DNA from: Streptomycetales bacterium
GTDB taxonomy: Bacteria; Actinomycetota; Actinomycetes; Prado026
Direction of reading: 5' to 3'
Assembly (NCBI GenBank): GCA_025361995.1
Contig: JANYIP010000044.1
Coordinates: forward strand, 1 to 6,952
Length of the DNA stretch: 6,952 nt
Shown here in pieces: positions 1 through 6,294 of the stretch. Below the pieces are notes generated by a model. That model worked only from the letters and a program-made list of their open reading frames with translations, ran no database searches and was not told the DNA's origin. Each line of letters starts with the position of its first letter. Positions within the stretch are counted from its first letter, which is position 1. The translations under genes and the position numbers were made by a program.

Positions 1-998
1 CGGAACCCCGCCACCGCGTCGTCCGCGTTCGTCCCGGTGGCCACGTGGGCGACCCCGAGGGAGTCGGCCACCGGGCGCAGCACGTCCAGGAGCTCGGCCT
101 TGCAGAAGTAGCAGCGGTCGCCGGCGTTGCTGCGGTACCCCTCCACGGCCAGCTCGTAGGTCCGAGGGGTGACGTGGCGGACCCCCAGCTCGGCCGCGAA
201 GGCGCTGGCTGCCTCGAGCTCCGAAGCCGGCAGCGACGAGGAGACCGCGGTCGCTGCCACGACGTGGTAAGGCCCGAGAGCCCTGGTCGCGGCCGCGAGC
301 AGGAAGGCCGAGTCGGCGCCGCCGGAGAAGGCCACGATGACAGTCCCGAGCGAGGCCAGGTGCGCGTCGAGACTCGCCAGCCGCCGCGCCAGCAGGTGCT
401 CGGCGAACCAGGCCGGGAAGGCGGCGAGGTCGTCGAGCACGACGCTCGCTCCGGCAGCCCGCAGCTCGTCCGCTGTCGCCGACCCGGTCGGGACACCGAC
501 GGCGACTGAGCCTGCGACGACCGCAGCCTGTACGTCAGCCACGTGATCGCCGACGTAGACGCTGACGCCGTGCTCGAGCAGCGCCTCGGTCTTGGTGTGC
601 GCCCAGCGCCAGCCGAGCACGTGGTCGGCGGCGATCCCGAGATGGTCCAGGTGCAGCCTGGCGTTCGGCTCGTACTTGCCGGTGATCACGATGACCGTCC
701 CGCCGGCCGCACGGACCGCAGCCACCGCCTCGGCTGCTCCTGCCAGCGCGGGCGTGGGGGCGATGGCCAGCGCCGGGTAGAGCGCACGGAAGCGGTCACC
801 CGCAGCGGCGATCTGGTCGGGCGGGAACCACCGTACGAGCTCGTCCTCGAGCGGGGGGCCGAGACGACTGACCGCTGCCGCGCTGTCGATTGCCACCCCG
901 GTCTCGGCCGCGAGGGCGTCGTACACGGCTCGGATCCCAGGACGGCTGTCGATCAGCGTCATGTCCAGGTCGAAGCCGACCACGGGGCTGGTGCTCAC
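1..998 (-). CDS. larE: HAD phosphatase domain fused to LarE-like sacrificial sulfur transferase (3' end missing)
   Basis: My own translation of the minus strand gives one uninterrupted frame from GTG at 998-996 to the left edge: 332 residues with no stop. Residues 1-200 are a HAD hydrolase of the phosphoglycolate-phosphatase type: motif I D10-L-D12-M-T14, motif II T106 in VITGK, K136 in HTK, and GD151...D155 for Mg2+, with a small helical cap around 20-80. Residues 205-332 are a PP-loop domain: SGGADS at 225-230 binds ATP, and RCYFCK at 295-300 with TGTNADD at 321-327 are typical of LarE. LarE adenylates the pyridinium dicarboxylate mononucleotide and gives sulfur from its own cysteine while building the nickel-pincer nucleotide of lactate racemase. 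Roughly 130-150 C-terminal residues, including the likely sulfur-donor cysteine, lie outside the window. GTG 998 is preferred over an in-frame ATG at 1037 because a TANNNT box lies 6 bases before it. The role of the phosphatase half is unknown; cytoplasmic. Confidence 0.88.
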   Translation of the reverse strand, partial: MSTSPVVGFDLDMTLIDSRPGIRAVYDALAAETGVAIDSAAAVSRLGPPLEDELVRWFPPDQIAAAGDRFRALYPALAIAPTPALAGAAEAVAAVRAAGGTVIVITGKYEPNARLHLDHLGIAADHVLGWRWAHTKTEALLEHGVSVYVGDHVADVQAAVVAGSVAVGVPTGSATADELRAAGASVVLDDLAAFPAWFAEHLLARRLASLDAHLASLGTVIVAFSGGADSAFLLAAATRALGPYHVVAATAVSSSLPASELEAASAFAAELGVRHVTPRTYELAVEGYRSNAGDRCYFCKAELLDVLRPVADSLGVAHVATGTNADDAVAGF

Positions 999-1010
999 CC
1001 CGTCAGCGTA
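996..1010 (-). promoter_or_regulatory. Predicted leaderless promoter -10 box of the HAD-LarE gene
   Basis: Read on the minus strand, TACGCT (1010-1005) is followed by six bases and then the GTG start (998-996). This TANNNT-N6-start arrangement is the usual signature of leaderless actinobacterial transcripts. No Shine-Dalgarno sequence precedes the GTG, which agrees with a leaderless message. I see no clear -35 hexamer 17-18 bases upstream. Confidence 0.55.
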
Positions 1011-1022
1011 CGGGGGCGCTTG

Positions 1023-1038
1023 TAGGCTCTCGCGCATG
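1023..1038 (+). promoter_or_regulatory. Predicted leaderless promoter -10 box of the racemase gene
   Basis: TAGGCT at 1023-1028 is followed by seven bases and the ATG at 1036-1038, so transcription would begin at or next to the start codon. No ribosome binding site is visible ahead of the ATG. The possible -35 (CCGTCA, 1000-1005, 17-base spacer) matches the TTGACA consensus at only three positions. The box lies 12 bases from the oppositely directed TACGCT box, so the two promoters share one short intergenic stretch. Confidence 0.55.
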
Positions 1039-1725
1039 CGACGGATCGGGCTCATCGGCGGGCTCGGCTGGCCGTCCACCGAGATCTACCACCGGCTGAT
1101 CAACGAAGACGTCGGACGTCGCCTCGGTGGCGCACACAGCGCGCGCCTGGTCATCTGGTCCGAGGACTTCGAGCACGTCAGCGCACTTCAGCGGTCCGGC
1201 GACTGGGCTCAGGCCGGCCTCGTGCTCGCCGGCGGCGCCCAGGCCCTCGAGCGGGCGGGCGCCGAGCTGATCGCGATCACCGCCAACACGATGCACCTGG
1301 TCGCCGACGACGTACGAGCCGCGGTGGACATCCCGCTGATCCACCTGATGGAGGTCGTGGCCGGCGCCGCGTCCGCTGCGGGACTGAAGCGGCTCGGGCT
1401 GCTGGGGACCAAGTACACGATGACGTCACGGCTCTACCCCGACGTCTGCGAGCCACTCGGCATCGAGGTGATCGTGCCGGACGAGGACGACCAGGAGTGC
1501 GTGCACGACGTAATCTACGACGAGCTCACCCACGGCCGGGTGCCGCCTGCCGCGAAGTACGCCGTCACCGAGGTCGCCGACCGGCTCGTCGACGCAGGCG
1601 CAGACGGGGTTGTCCTCGGCTGCAGCGAGCTCGGCCTCGTGCTGGCGCCGGGCTCGCTCGATGTCGCCGTCCTGGACGCCACCGCCCTGCACTCCCGCGC
1701 CATCGTCGACGCCGCCCTCGCCTGA
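1036..1725 (+). CDS. Aspartate/glutamate racemase family protein
   Basis: A 229-residue protein of the Asp/Glu/hydantoin racemase superfamily, which interconverts L- and D-amino acids without PLP using two acid-base residues in a two-domain alpha/beta fold. The N-terminus IGLIGGLGWPSTEIY (4-18) is the family's substrate-loop signature. ANTMH (83-87) and GCSELG (195-200) mark the two catalytic loops, and YDELTHG (161-167) is the conserved acidic helix. C196 is the usual second catalytic cysteine. The first position, normally Cys, or Thr in YgeA-like enzymes, is Ala83 here, so activity may be one-directional, altered or lost. Length is normal for the family (about 225-245). The ATG at 1036 is chosen because a TANNNT box precedes it by seven bases; in-frame extension to 961 would run through the divergent gene's start. 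Substrate cannot be told from sequence. Its neighbour is a LarE fusion, which serves a different, nickel-dependent racemase class. Confidence 0.88.
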   Translation: MRRIGLIGGLGWPSTEIYHRLINEDVGRRLGGAHSARLVIWSEDFEHVSALQRSGDWAQAGLVLAGGAQALERAGAELIAITANTMHLVADDVRAAVDIPLIHLMEVVAGAASAAGLKRLGLLGTKYTMTSRLYPDVCEPLGIEVIVPDEDDQECVHDVIYDELTHGRVPPAAKYAVTEVADRLVDAGADGVVLGCSELGLVLAPGSLDVAVLDATALHSRAIVDAALA

Positions 1726-1843
1726 CCCCCAACCGAGCCAGCCGAGCCGCGCCAGGGTCATGACGGCGGTCCCCGTTACGGTCCGGTCGGAATCAGGTTT
1801 GCTGCGTCGGCCAGGTGCGCAGTCCGCCGTGGAGGAGCAACTT

Positions 1844-1864
1844 GGTCGAGCGGCCCGCTCGATC
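1844..1864 (+). repeat. Inverted repeat / possible 5' leader hairpin
   Basis: The arms GGTCGAGCG (1844-1852) and CGCTCGATC (1856-1864) pair around a three-base GCC loop; eight of nine pairs are Watson-Crick and the remaining one is a G-U wobble in RNA. It lies seven bases before the ribosome binding site of the small ORF. It could be a leader structure, a transcription-factor operator or part of a factor-dependent terminator for the racemase. No T-tract follows, so it is not a canonical intrinsic terminator. Confidence 0.5.
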
Positions 1865-1870
1865 GTCATC

Positions 1871-1876
1871 GGGGAG
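1871..1876 (+). promoter_or_regulatory. Ribosome binding site choosing the ATG at 1882
   Basis: GGGGAG ends five bases before the ATG at 1882-1884. An in-frame GTG at 1876 would overlap this site, so the ATG is the better start. Confidence 0.6.
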
Positions 1877-1881
1877 TGATC

Positions 1882-2079
1882 ATGAACCGCAGGTCGCGCA
1901 GTGCCGGATCGACCGGCGAGGGCGCCGCGAGCGACAAGAGTCGCCCGGACGTCGGCAAGAGCTACTACGACATCGTGCGCAGCATCAGCAAGGATCCTGA
2001 GGTCCTTCGTGCCGTCACCGAGGCCGAGCGGAACGAGACTGCCGAGCGCAGGGGAACAGCGACAGGAAAGGCAACGTAA
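1882..2079 (+). CDS. Small protein of unknown function (65 residues) ahead of the XPB cassette
   Basis: I do not recognise this protein. It has a basic, Ser/Gly-rich and probably disordered N-terminus (1-25), a central helical stretch from about YYDIVRSISK to the Glu/Arg-rich segment TEAERNETAERR (roughly 28-58), and a short Thr/Gly/Lys tail. There is no signal peptide, membrane segment or cysteine. GC3 is high in the body and falls in the last dozen codons, and a ribosome binding site sits at proper spacing, so it is probably translated. Its TAA stop lies 10 bases before the start of the helicase-associated gene in the same direction, and that stop falls inside the likely -10 box of that gene. 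By position it could be an accessory factor of the XPB pair. It could also be an independent gene, or a spurious ORF. Confidence 0.62.
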   Translation: MNRRSRSAGSTGEGAASDKSRPDVGKSYYDIVRSISKDPEVLRAVTEAERNETAERRGTATGKAT

Positions 2080-2092
2080 ACTGGGTCGGATG
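2077..2092 (+). promoter_or_regulatory. Predicted leaderless promoter of the helicase-associated gene
   Basis: TAAACT (2077-2082) is followed by seven bases and the ATG at 2090-2092, the same arrangement as the two promoters near position 1000. Its first three bases are the TAA stop of the preceding small gene. GGGGAAC at 2051-2057 lies about 19 bases upstream and resembles the GGAAC-type -35 element of stress (ECF) sigma factors, but the expected GTT at the -10 is GTA here, so that reading is weak. There is no good Shine-Dalgarno before the ATG. Confidence 0.5.
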
Positions 2093-4585
2093 ACCACCCG
2101 GAGCTTGGCCGACGCGCTCCGTGCGGCGAGCGACGAGGCCCTTGCCGAGCTCCTCGGTCTGCGCCCCGAACTCGTGTCACCAGTGCCGGCCGACCTCACC
2201 CAGCTCGCCGCCCGAGCCACCACGGCTCCGTCGGTCGCCCGGGCGCTCGACCGCCTCGACCGGTGGACGCTGCAGGTGCTGGAGGCCGCGTGCGCGGGGA
2301 CCGAGGCCGGCTCCTCCGACGCGGCGACGTACACGGCGATCCGCGCCCTGCTCCCGGAGGCGACGGACGAGCAGGTCAGGCAAGCCGTCGACCGGCTGCT
2401 CACGCTCGCGCTGCTGTGGGGCGACGACGAGATGCTGCACATCGTCGTGGGTGCCCGGGAAATCATGGGTACCCACCCGGCGGGCCTGGGGCCCTGCCTC
2501 CAGGTCCTTCTCGGAGCCCTCGCGCCATCCCGGGTCACCGCGATCCTGTCCGACCTCGACCACGCCGGTGCCGCCGCCGACCACCAGCCGGGCAGTCCCG
2601 GGGCAGCGATCGACGCTGTGGTCGCTCACCTCGGCGACCCCGTCCAGCTGACTGCGCTCCTGGGCACTGCGCCGCCGGAAGCGATCACCTTGCTCGACCG
2701 GCTGGCCTGGGGACCGCCGATCGGCGCCGTGGAGCGCGCCGACCGCGAGGTACGTACCGCCACCGCGACCTCTCCCGTCGACTGGCTGCTGGCCCGCGGG
2801 CTGCTCGTCGCGGCCGACACGGCGACGGTCGTCCTGCCCCGCGAGGTGGCGCTGCACCTGCGCGGCGGACGCGCGTTCGCCCAGGCGCAGCCGTCGGCCC
2901 CCGTCCCGGCCGGGACCCGGCGTGACCAGGTCGACCGTACGGCGGGGGGCCAGGCCTTCTCCTTCATCCGGGCCACCGAGGACCTCCTCGAGGCCTGGGC
3001 ACTGGACGGCCCCGCGGTGCTCAAGGCCGGCGGCCTCGGCGTCCGCGAGCTCCGCCGGGCTGCCCTGCTCCTCGACGTCGAGGAGTGGGAGGCGGCGCTG
3101 GTGATCGAGACCGCGTACGCCGCCGGGCTGCTCGGTCAGAGCGGGGAGCTCGAGGACAGCTGGCTGCCCACCCCGGCGTACGACGCGTGGCGAGCCGACC
3201 CGCCCGAGGAGCGCTGGGCGAGGCTCGCGGAGGCATGGCTACGAACGACCCGGCTGCCGGGCCTGGTCGGGTCCCGGGACGACCGCGACAAGGTCGCCGC
3301 TGCGCTGGGACCTGACCTCGACCGCACCCTCGCCCCCGAGGTACGGGCGGCAGTGCTGGCCGTGCTCGCCGCGGCTCCGGCGCGCACCGCCCTGGTCGAG
3401 GCGGACATCGAAGCCGTCCTGATCTGGACCCGCCCGCGACGCCCCAGCAGGCTCCGGCACCAGGTCGTCGAGTGGACCTTGCGCGAGGCGGAGCGCCTCG
3501 GCCTGACCGGTCAGGGCGCCCTGTCGCGCCCAGGTCGCGCGCTGCTGGGGCCGGTGTCCACCGGAACGACGGCCGCGGACGCTGCGGCGGATGCCCTCGC
3601 CCCGCTGCTCCCCGAGCCGCTCAACCACGTGCTCCTGCAGGCCGACCTCACCGCGGTCGCGCCGGGGCCGCTGGTCTCCGACCTCGCCCACGCGCTCGCC
3701 CTGATGGCCGACGTGGAGTCGACCGGTGGCGCCACCGTCTACCGCTTCACCGAGGACTCGGTCCGCCGTGCGCTCGACGCCGGGCGCAGCGCGTCGGAGC
3801 TGCACGCATTGCTCGCCAAGCACTCCAGCACCCCGGTGCCCCAGCCGCTGACGTACCTGATCGACGACATCGCCCGGCGGCACGGCCGGATCCGGGTGGG
3901 CGCCGCCTCCTCATACCTGCGGTGCGACGACGAGGGCGTCCTGGCCGAGCTGCTCGCCGACAAGCGGTCCGCCGAGCTCCGGCTGCGCAGGCTCGCCCCC
4001 ACCGTGCTGGCGGCGCAGGCGCCCGGCGACATCGTGCTGGAACGTTTGCGCAGCATGGGTTTCGCGCCCGCCGGGGAGAGCGCAGACGGCGCCGTGCTGA
4101 TCCGTCGGCCGGACTCACGGCGTACCGCAGCCCGGCAGCGGCCCCCGCGGCTCGTCCCAGAGATCTCCGCGCCGAGCGCCAACCTGTGCGCCGCGGCCGT
4201 GCGGGCCCTGCGCGCCGGCGACCGCGCGACCAACGCCCCGCGCGGCGCCGTCGTCCGGGGCATGGCCGGCCTCGGCGTGCTGCCTCGCACCGCCGCCGCG
4301 CAGACCCTCGCCCTGCTGCAGTCCGCGCTGGACCACGAGCGCGCGATCTGGATCGGGTATGTCGACCAGCACGGCTCGGTGACCGAGCGGGTGGTCGACC
4401 CCATCCGGCTCGAGGGCGGCTACCTGACCGGGTACGACCACCGGTACGAGGAGGTGCGGACCTTCGCGGTGCACCGCATCACCGGCGTCGCGGCGCTCGA
4501 GGGCGTTGTCGGTGCCGACGAGGAGAATCAGGACCTGCCAGACCGCACGCCGAAACCATCCACCCGAGTCAGGGGACCTGCGTGA
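2090..4585 (+). CDS. Helicase-associated protein with WYL-like C-terminal domain, partner of XPB
   Basis: An 831-residue cytoplasmic protein of the actinobacterial helicase-associated family that sits beside XPB; as I recall, the M. tuberculosis counterpart pair is Rv0862c-Rv0861c. The N-terminal 130 residues look like winged-helix DNA-binding material (LDRLDRWTLQVLEA, then a VRQAVDRLL helix and LLWGDDEMLHIV wing). A long helical middle follows. Residues about 510-625 (from NHVLLQADLTAV at 512-523) resemble Helicase_C_3 (PF13625). Residues about 745-803 read as a WYL-like domain: IGYVDQHG, VVDPIRLEGGYLTGYD (768-783), then R790-T791-F792 and R796-I797. WYL domains bind ligands or nucleic acid in bacterial regulators and defence proteins. 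No Walker motifs are present, so it is not itself a helicase. The ATG at 2090 is chosen for its leaderless promoter; the frame is open back to 1901 but would overlap the small gene. Its stop overlaps the XPB start. Likely job: DNA-engaging or regulatory subunit of XPB (inference). Confidence 0.85.
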   Translation: MTTRSLADALRAASDEALAELLGLRPELVSPVPADLTQLAARATTAPSVARALDRLDRWTLQVLEAACAGTEAGSSDAATYTAIRALLPEATDEQVRQAVDRLLTLALLWGDDEMLHIVVGAREIMGTHPAGLGPCLQVLLGALAPSRVTAILSDLDHAGAAADHQPGSPGAAIDAVVAHLGDPVQLTALLGTAPPEAITLLDRLAWGPPIGAVERADREVRTATATSPVDWLLARGLLVAADTATVVLPREVALHLRGGRAFAQAQPSAPVPAGTRRDQVDRTAGGQAFSFIRATEDLLEAWALDGPAVLKAGGLGVRELRRAALLLDVEEWEAALVIETAYAAGLLGQSGELEDSWLPTPAYDAWRADPPEERWARLAEAWLRTTRLPGLVGSRDDRDKVAAALGPDLDRTLAPEVRAAVLAVLAAAPARTALVEADIEAVLIWTRPRRPSRLRHQVVEWTLREAERLGLTGQGALSRPGRALLGPVSTGTTAADAAADALAPLLPEPLNHVLLQADLTAVAPGPLVSDLAHALALMADVESTGGATVYRFTEDSVRRALDAGRSASELHALLAKHSSTPVPQPLTYLIDDIARRHGRIRVGAASSYLRCDDEGVLAELLADKRSAELRLRRLAPTVLAAQAPGDIVLERLRSMGFAPAGESADGAVLIRRPDSRRTAARQRPPRLVPEISAPSANLCAAAVRALRAGDRATNAPRGAVVRGMAGLGVLPRTAAAQTLALLQSALDHERAIWIGYVDQHGSVTERVVDPIRLEGGYLTGYDHRYEEVRTFAVHRITGVAALEGVVGADEENQDLPDRTPKPSTRVRGPA
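4571..4576 (+). promoter_or_regulatory. Ribosome binding site and overlapping GTGA start/stop of XPB
   Basis: AGGGGA ends five bases before the GTG at 4582-4584. The four-base GTGA overlap with the upstream TGA (4583-4585) indicates translational coupling and fixes the XPB start, although the frame stays open far upstream. Confidence 0.75.
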
Positions 4586-6234
4586 CCGACGGACCGCTCA
4601 TTGTCCAGTCCGACAAGACCCTGCTGCTCGAGGTCGACCACCCGTTGGCGCAGGAGTGCCGGCTCGCCATCGCGCCGTTCGCCGAGCTCGAGCGCGCGCC
4701 CGAGCACGTCCACACCTACCGGCTGACCCCGCTGGGCCTGTGGAACGCCCGGGCCGCCGGCCACGACGCCGAGCTCGTCGTCGACACCCTGCTGCGCTAC
4801 AGCCGGTACGCCGTCTCGCACGCCCTGCTCGTCGACGTCGCCGACACGATGGGCCGCTACGGCCGGCTGAAGCTGATGAACCACCCCGCGCACGGCCTCG
4901 TCCTGGAGTCGAGCGACCGGGCTGTCCTCGAAGAAGTGTTGCGCAGCAAGAAGATCCAGCCCCTGCTGGGCGCCCGGCTCGACCCCGACACCGTCGCGGT
5001 GCACCCGTCCGAACGCGGCCACCTCAAGCAGGTCCTGCTCAAGATCGGCTGGCCCGCCGAGGATCTCGCCGGGTACGTCGACGGCGAGGCGCACCCCATC
5101 TCGCTGGTGGAGGACGGCTGGACTCTGCGTCCGTACCAGCGCGAGGCGGCCGACGGCTTCTGGGCCGGTGGCTCGGGCGTCGTCGTGCTCCCTTGCGGCG
5201 CCGGCAAGACGATCGTCGGCGCGGCCGCGATGGCGCGGGCCCAGGCGACCACCCTCATCCTGGTCACCAACACGGTCTCGGCCCGGCAGTGGAAGTCCGA
5301 GCTGCTCAAGCGGACCACGCTGACCGAGGAGGAGATCGGCGAGTACTCGGGCGCCCGCAAGGAGATCCGCCCGGTCACCATCGCGACCTACCAGGTCATG
5401 ACCACCCGGCGCAAGGGTGTCTACGCCCACCTCGAGCTCTTCGACGAGCGCGACTGGGGCCTGATCATCTACGACGAGGTGCACCTGCTGCCGGCCCCGA
5501 TCTTCCGCTTCACCGCGGACATCCAGTCGCGTCGCCGGCTCGGGCTGACCGCCACGCTCGTCCGCGAGGACGGCCACGAGGGCGAGGTGTTTTCCCTCAT
5601 CGGGCCCAAGCGGTACGACGCCCCGTGGAAGGACATCGAGGCCCAGGGGTACATCGCTCCGGCGGACTGCGTCGAGGTACGGGTCACCCTGTCCGACCAC
5701 GAGCGGATGACGTACGCGACCGCCGAACCCGAGGAGCGCTACCGGCTCTGCTCCACAGCACGCTCGAAAACTGCGGTGATCGAGCGCCTCGTCCAGCTGC
5801 ACGAGGGCGCCCAGACGCTCGTCATCGGGCAATACCTCGACCAGCTCGACGACTTGGGCGAACGTCTCGGCGTACCGGTGATCAAGGGCGAGACGACCGT
5901 GCGGGAACGCGAGCGGCTGTTCGAGGCGTTCCGCACCGGCGAGGTGCACACCCTCGTCGTGTCCAAGGTGGCGAACTTCTCCATCGACCTGCCCGAGGCG
6001 TCGGTGGCCATCCAGGTCTCGGGCTCGTTCGGGTCCCGCCAGGAGGAGGCCCAGCGGCTCGGGCGCATTCTGCGGCCCAAGGCCAACGGCGGCACCGCGC
6101 GCTTCTACGCCGTCATCGCTCGCGACACCGTCGACCAGGACTTCGCCGCGCACCGGCAGCGTTTCCTGGCCGAGCAAGGGTACGCGTACCGAATCATCGA
6201 CGCGGACGACGTGATGTCCGACGACGAGGTCTAA
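4582..6234 (+). CDS. XPB/Rad25-type DNA repair helicase (superfamily 2)
   Basis: A 550-residue ATP-dependent DNA helicase, the length usual for bacterial XPB. Residues 1-175 form the bacterial XPB N-terminal region, including LTPLGLWNARAAG (48-60) and a damage-recognition-like stretch. The helicase core follows: Q-like LRPYQREA (182-189), Walker A PCGAGKT (204-210, K209), DEVH box (298-301), motif III GLTAT (321-325) followed directly by the XPB-specific RED triad R328-E329-D330, motif IV LVIGQYLDQLDDLG (413-426), motif V around 463-480 and motif VI QRLGRILRPK (491-500). All catalytic residues are intact. Eukaryotic XPB opens DNA in TFIIH; bacterial and archaeal versions are 3'-5' helicases or translocases, and their repair role is poorly defined. 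An acidic tail (DADDVMSDDEV, 540-550) ends the protein. It is coupled to the upstream partner by a GTGA overlap. I am sure of the family, not of the pathway. Confidence 0.95.
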   Translation: MTDGPLIVQSDKTLLLEVDHPLAQECRLAIAPFAELERAPEHVHTYRLTPLGLWNARAAGHDAELVVDTLLRYSRYAVSHALLVDVADTMGRYGRLKLMNHPAHGLVLESSDRAVLEEVLRSKKIQPLLGARLDPDTVAVHPSERGHLKQVLLKIGWPAEDLAGYVDGEAHPISLVEDGWTLRPYQREAADGFWAGGSGVVVLPCGAGKTIVGAAAMARAQATTLILVTNTVSARQWKSELLKRTTLTEEEIGEYSGARKEIRPVTIATYQVMTTRRKGVYAHLELFDERDWGLIIYDEVHLLPAPIFRFTADIQSRRRLGLTATLVREDGHEGEVFSLIGPKRYDAPWKDIEAQGYIAPADCVEVRVTLSDHERMTYATAEPEERYRLCSTARSKTAVIERLVQLHEGAQTLVIGQYLDQLDDLGERLGVPVIKGETTVRERERLFEAFRTGEVHTLVVSKVANFSIDLPEASVAIQVSGSFGSRQEEAQRLGRILRPKANGGTARFYAVIARDTVDQDFAAHRQRFLAEQGYAYRIIDADDVMSDDEV

Positions 6235-6294
6235 CCCTCGACGCGGAGTACGACAAGGCACGAGACCCAGCGATAGCGAGGGCTGCCGGAGCGT
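6235..6294. other. Short convergent intergenic gap
   Basis: These 60 bases separate the end of the XPB gene from the end of the oppositely oriented hydrolase. CCCTCG (6235-6240) and CGAGGG (6277-6282) are complementary but 36 bases apart, and no compact hairpin with a T-run is visible in either direction. I see no convincing terminator or gene here. Confidence 0.5.

Larger units (their letters stand above)
1726..1881. other. Intergenic gap between racemase and small ORF
   Basis: This 156-base gap holds no convincing ORF. It contains an 8-base palindrome GTCATGAC (1757-1764), a 9-base one CCGTTACGG (1773-1781), a strong inverted repeat at 1844-1864 and a ribosome binding site at 1871-1876. 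TACGGT at 1777-1782 resembles a -10 box, but ATGACG (1760-1765) is only 11 bases upstream, too close for a -35. I could not settle on a promoter. No hairpin followed by a T-run ends the racemase transcript. Confidence 0.5.

Noticed and set aside
45..1025. Plus-strand open frames at the left end
   Set aside because: They are shadows of the minus-strand HAD-LarE gene, whose motifs in order are unmistakable.
999..1037. Upstream in-frame ATG (1037-1035) as the HAD-LarE start
   Set aside because: It would overlap the racemase ATG and add 13 unconserved-looking residues before the HAD strand. The GTG at 998 has a better-placed TANNNT box.
1901..2089. N-terminal extension of the XPB partner to 1901
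   Set aside because: The added residues are Arg/Ala-rich, overlap the small gene in another frame and lack a start signal, while ATG 2090 has a well-placed -10 box.
1426..2538. 370-codon minus-strand open frame across the racemase end, the gap and the XPB partner
   Set aside because: It is low-complexity Arg/Ser/Ala-rich sequence opposite two better-supported genes, with no family signature.
4528..6261. 577-codon open frame antisense to the XPB gene
   Set aside because: It lies opposite a gene with intact helicase motifs. Long antisense frames are expected from GC3-biased codons, and its translation shows no recognisable domain.
6235..6282. CCCTCG / CGAGGG pair as a bidirectional terminator
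   Set aside because: The stem is only six bases with a 36-base loop and no T-run, so chance pairing is likely in GC-rich DNA.
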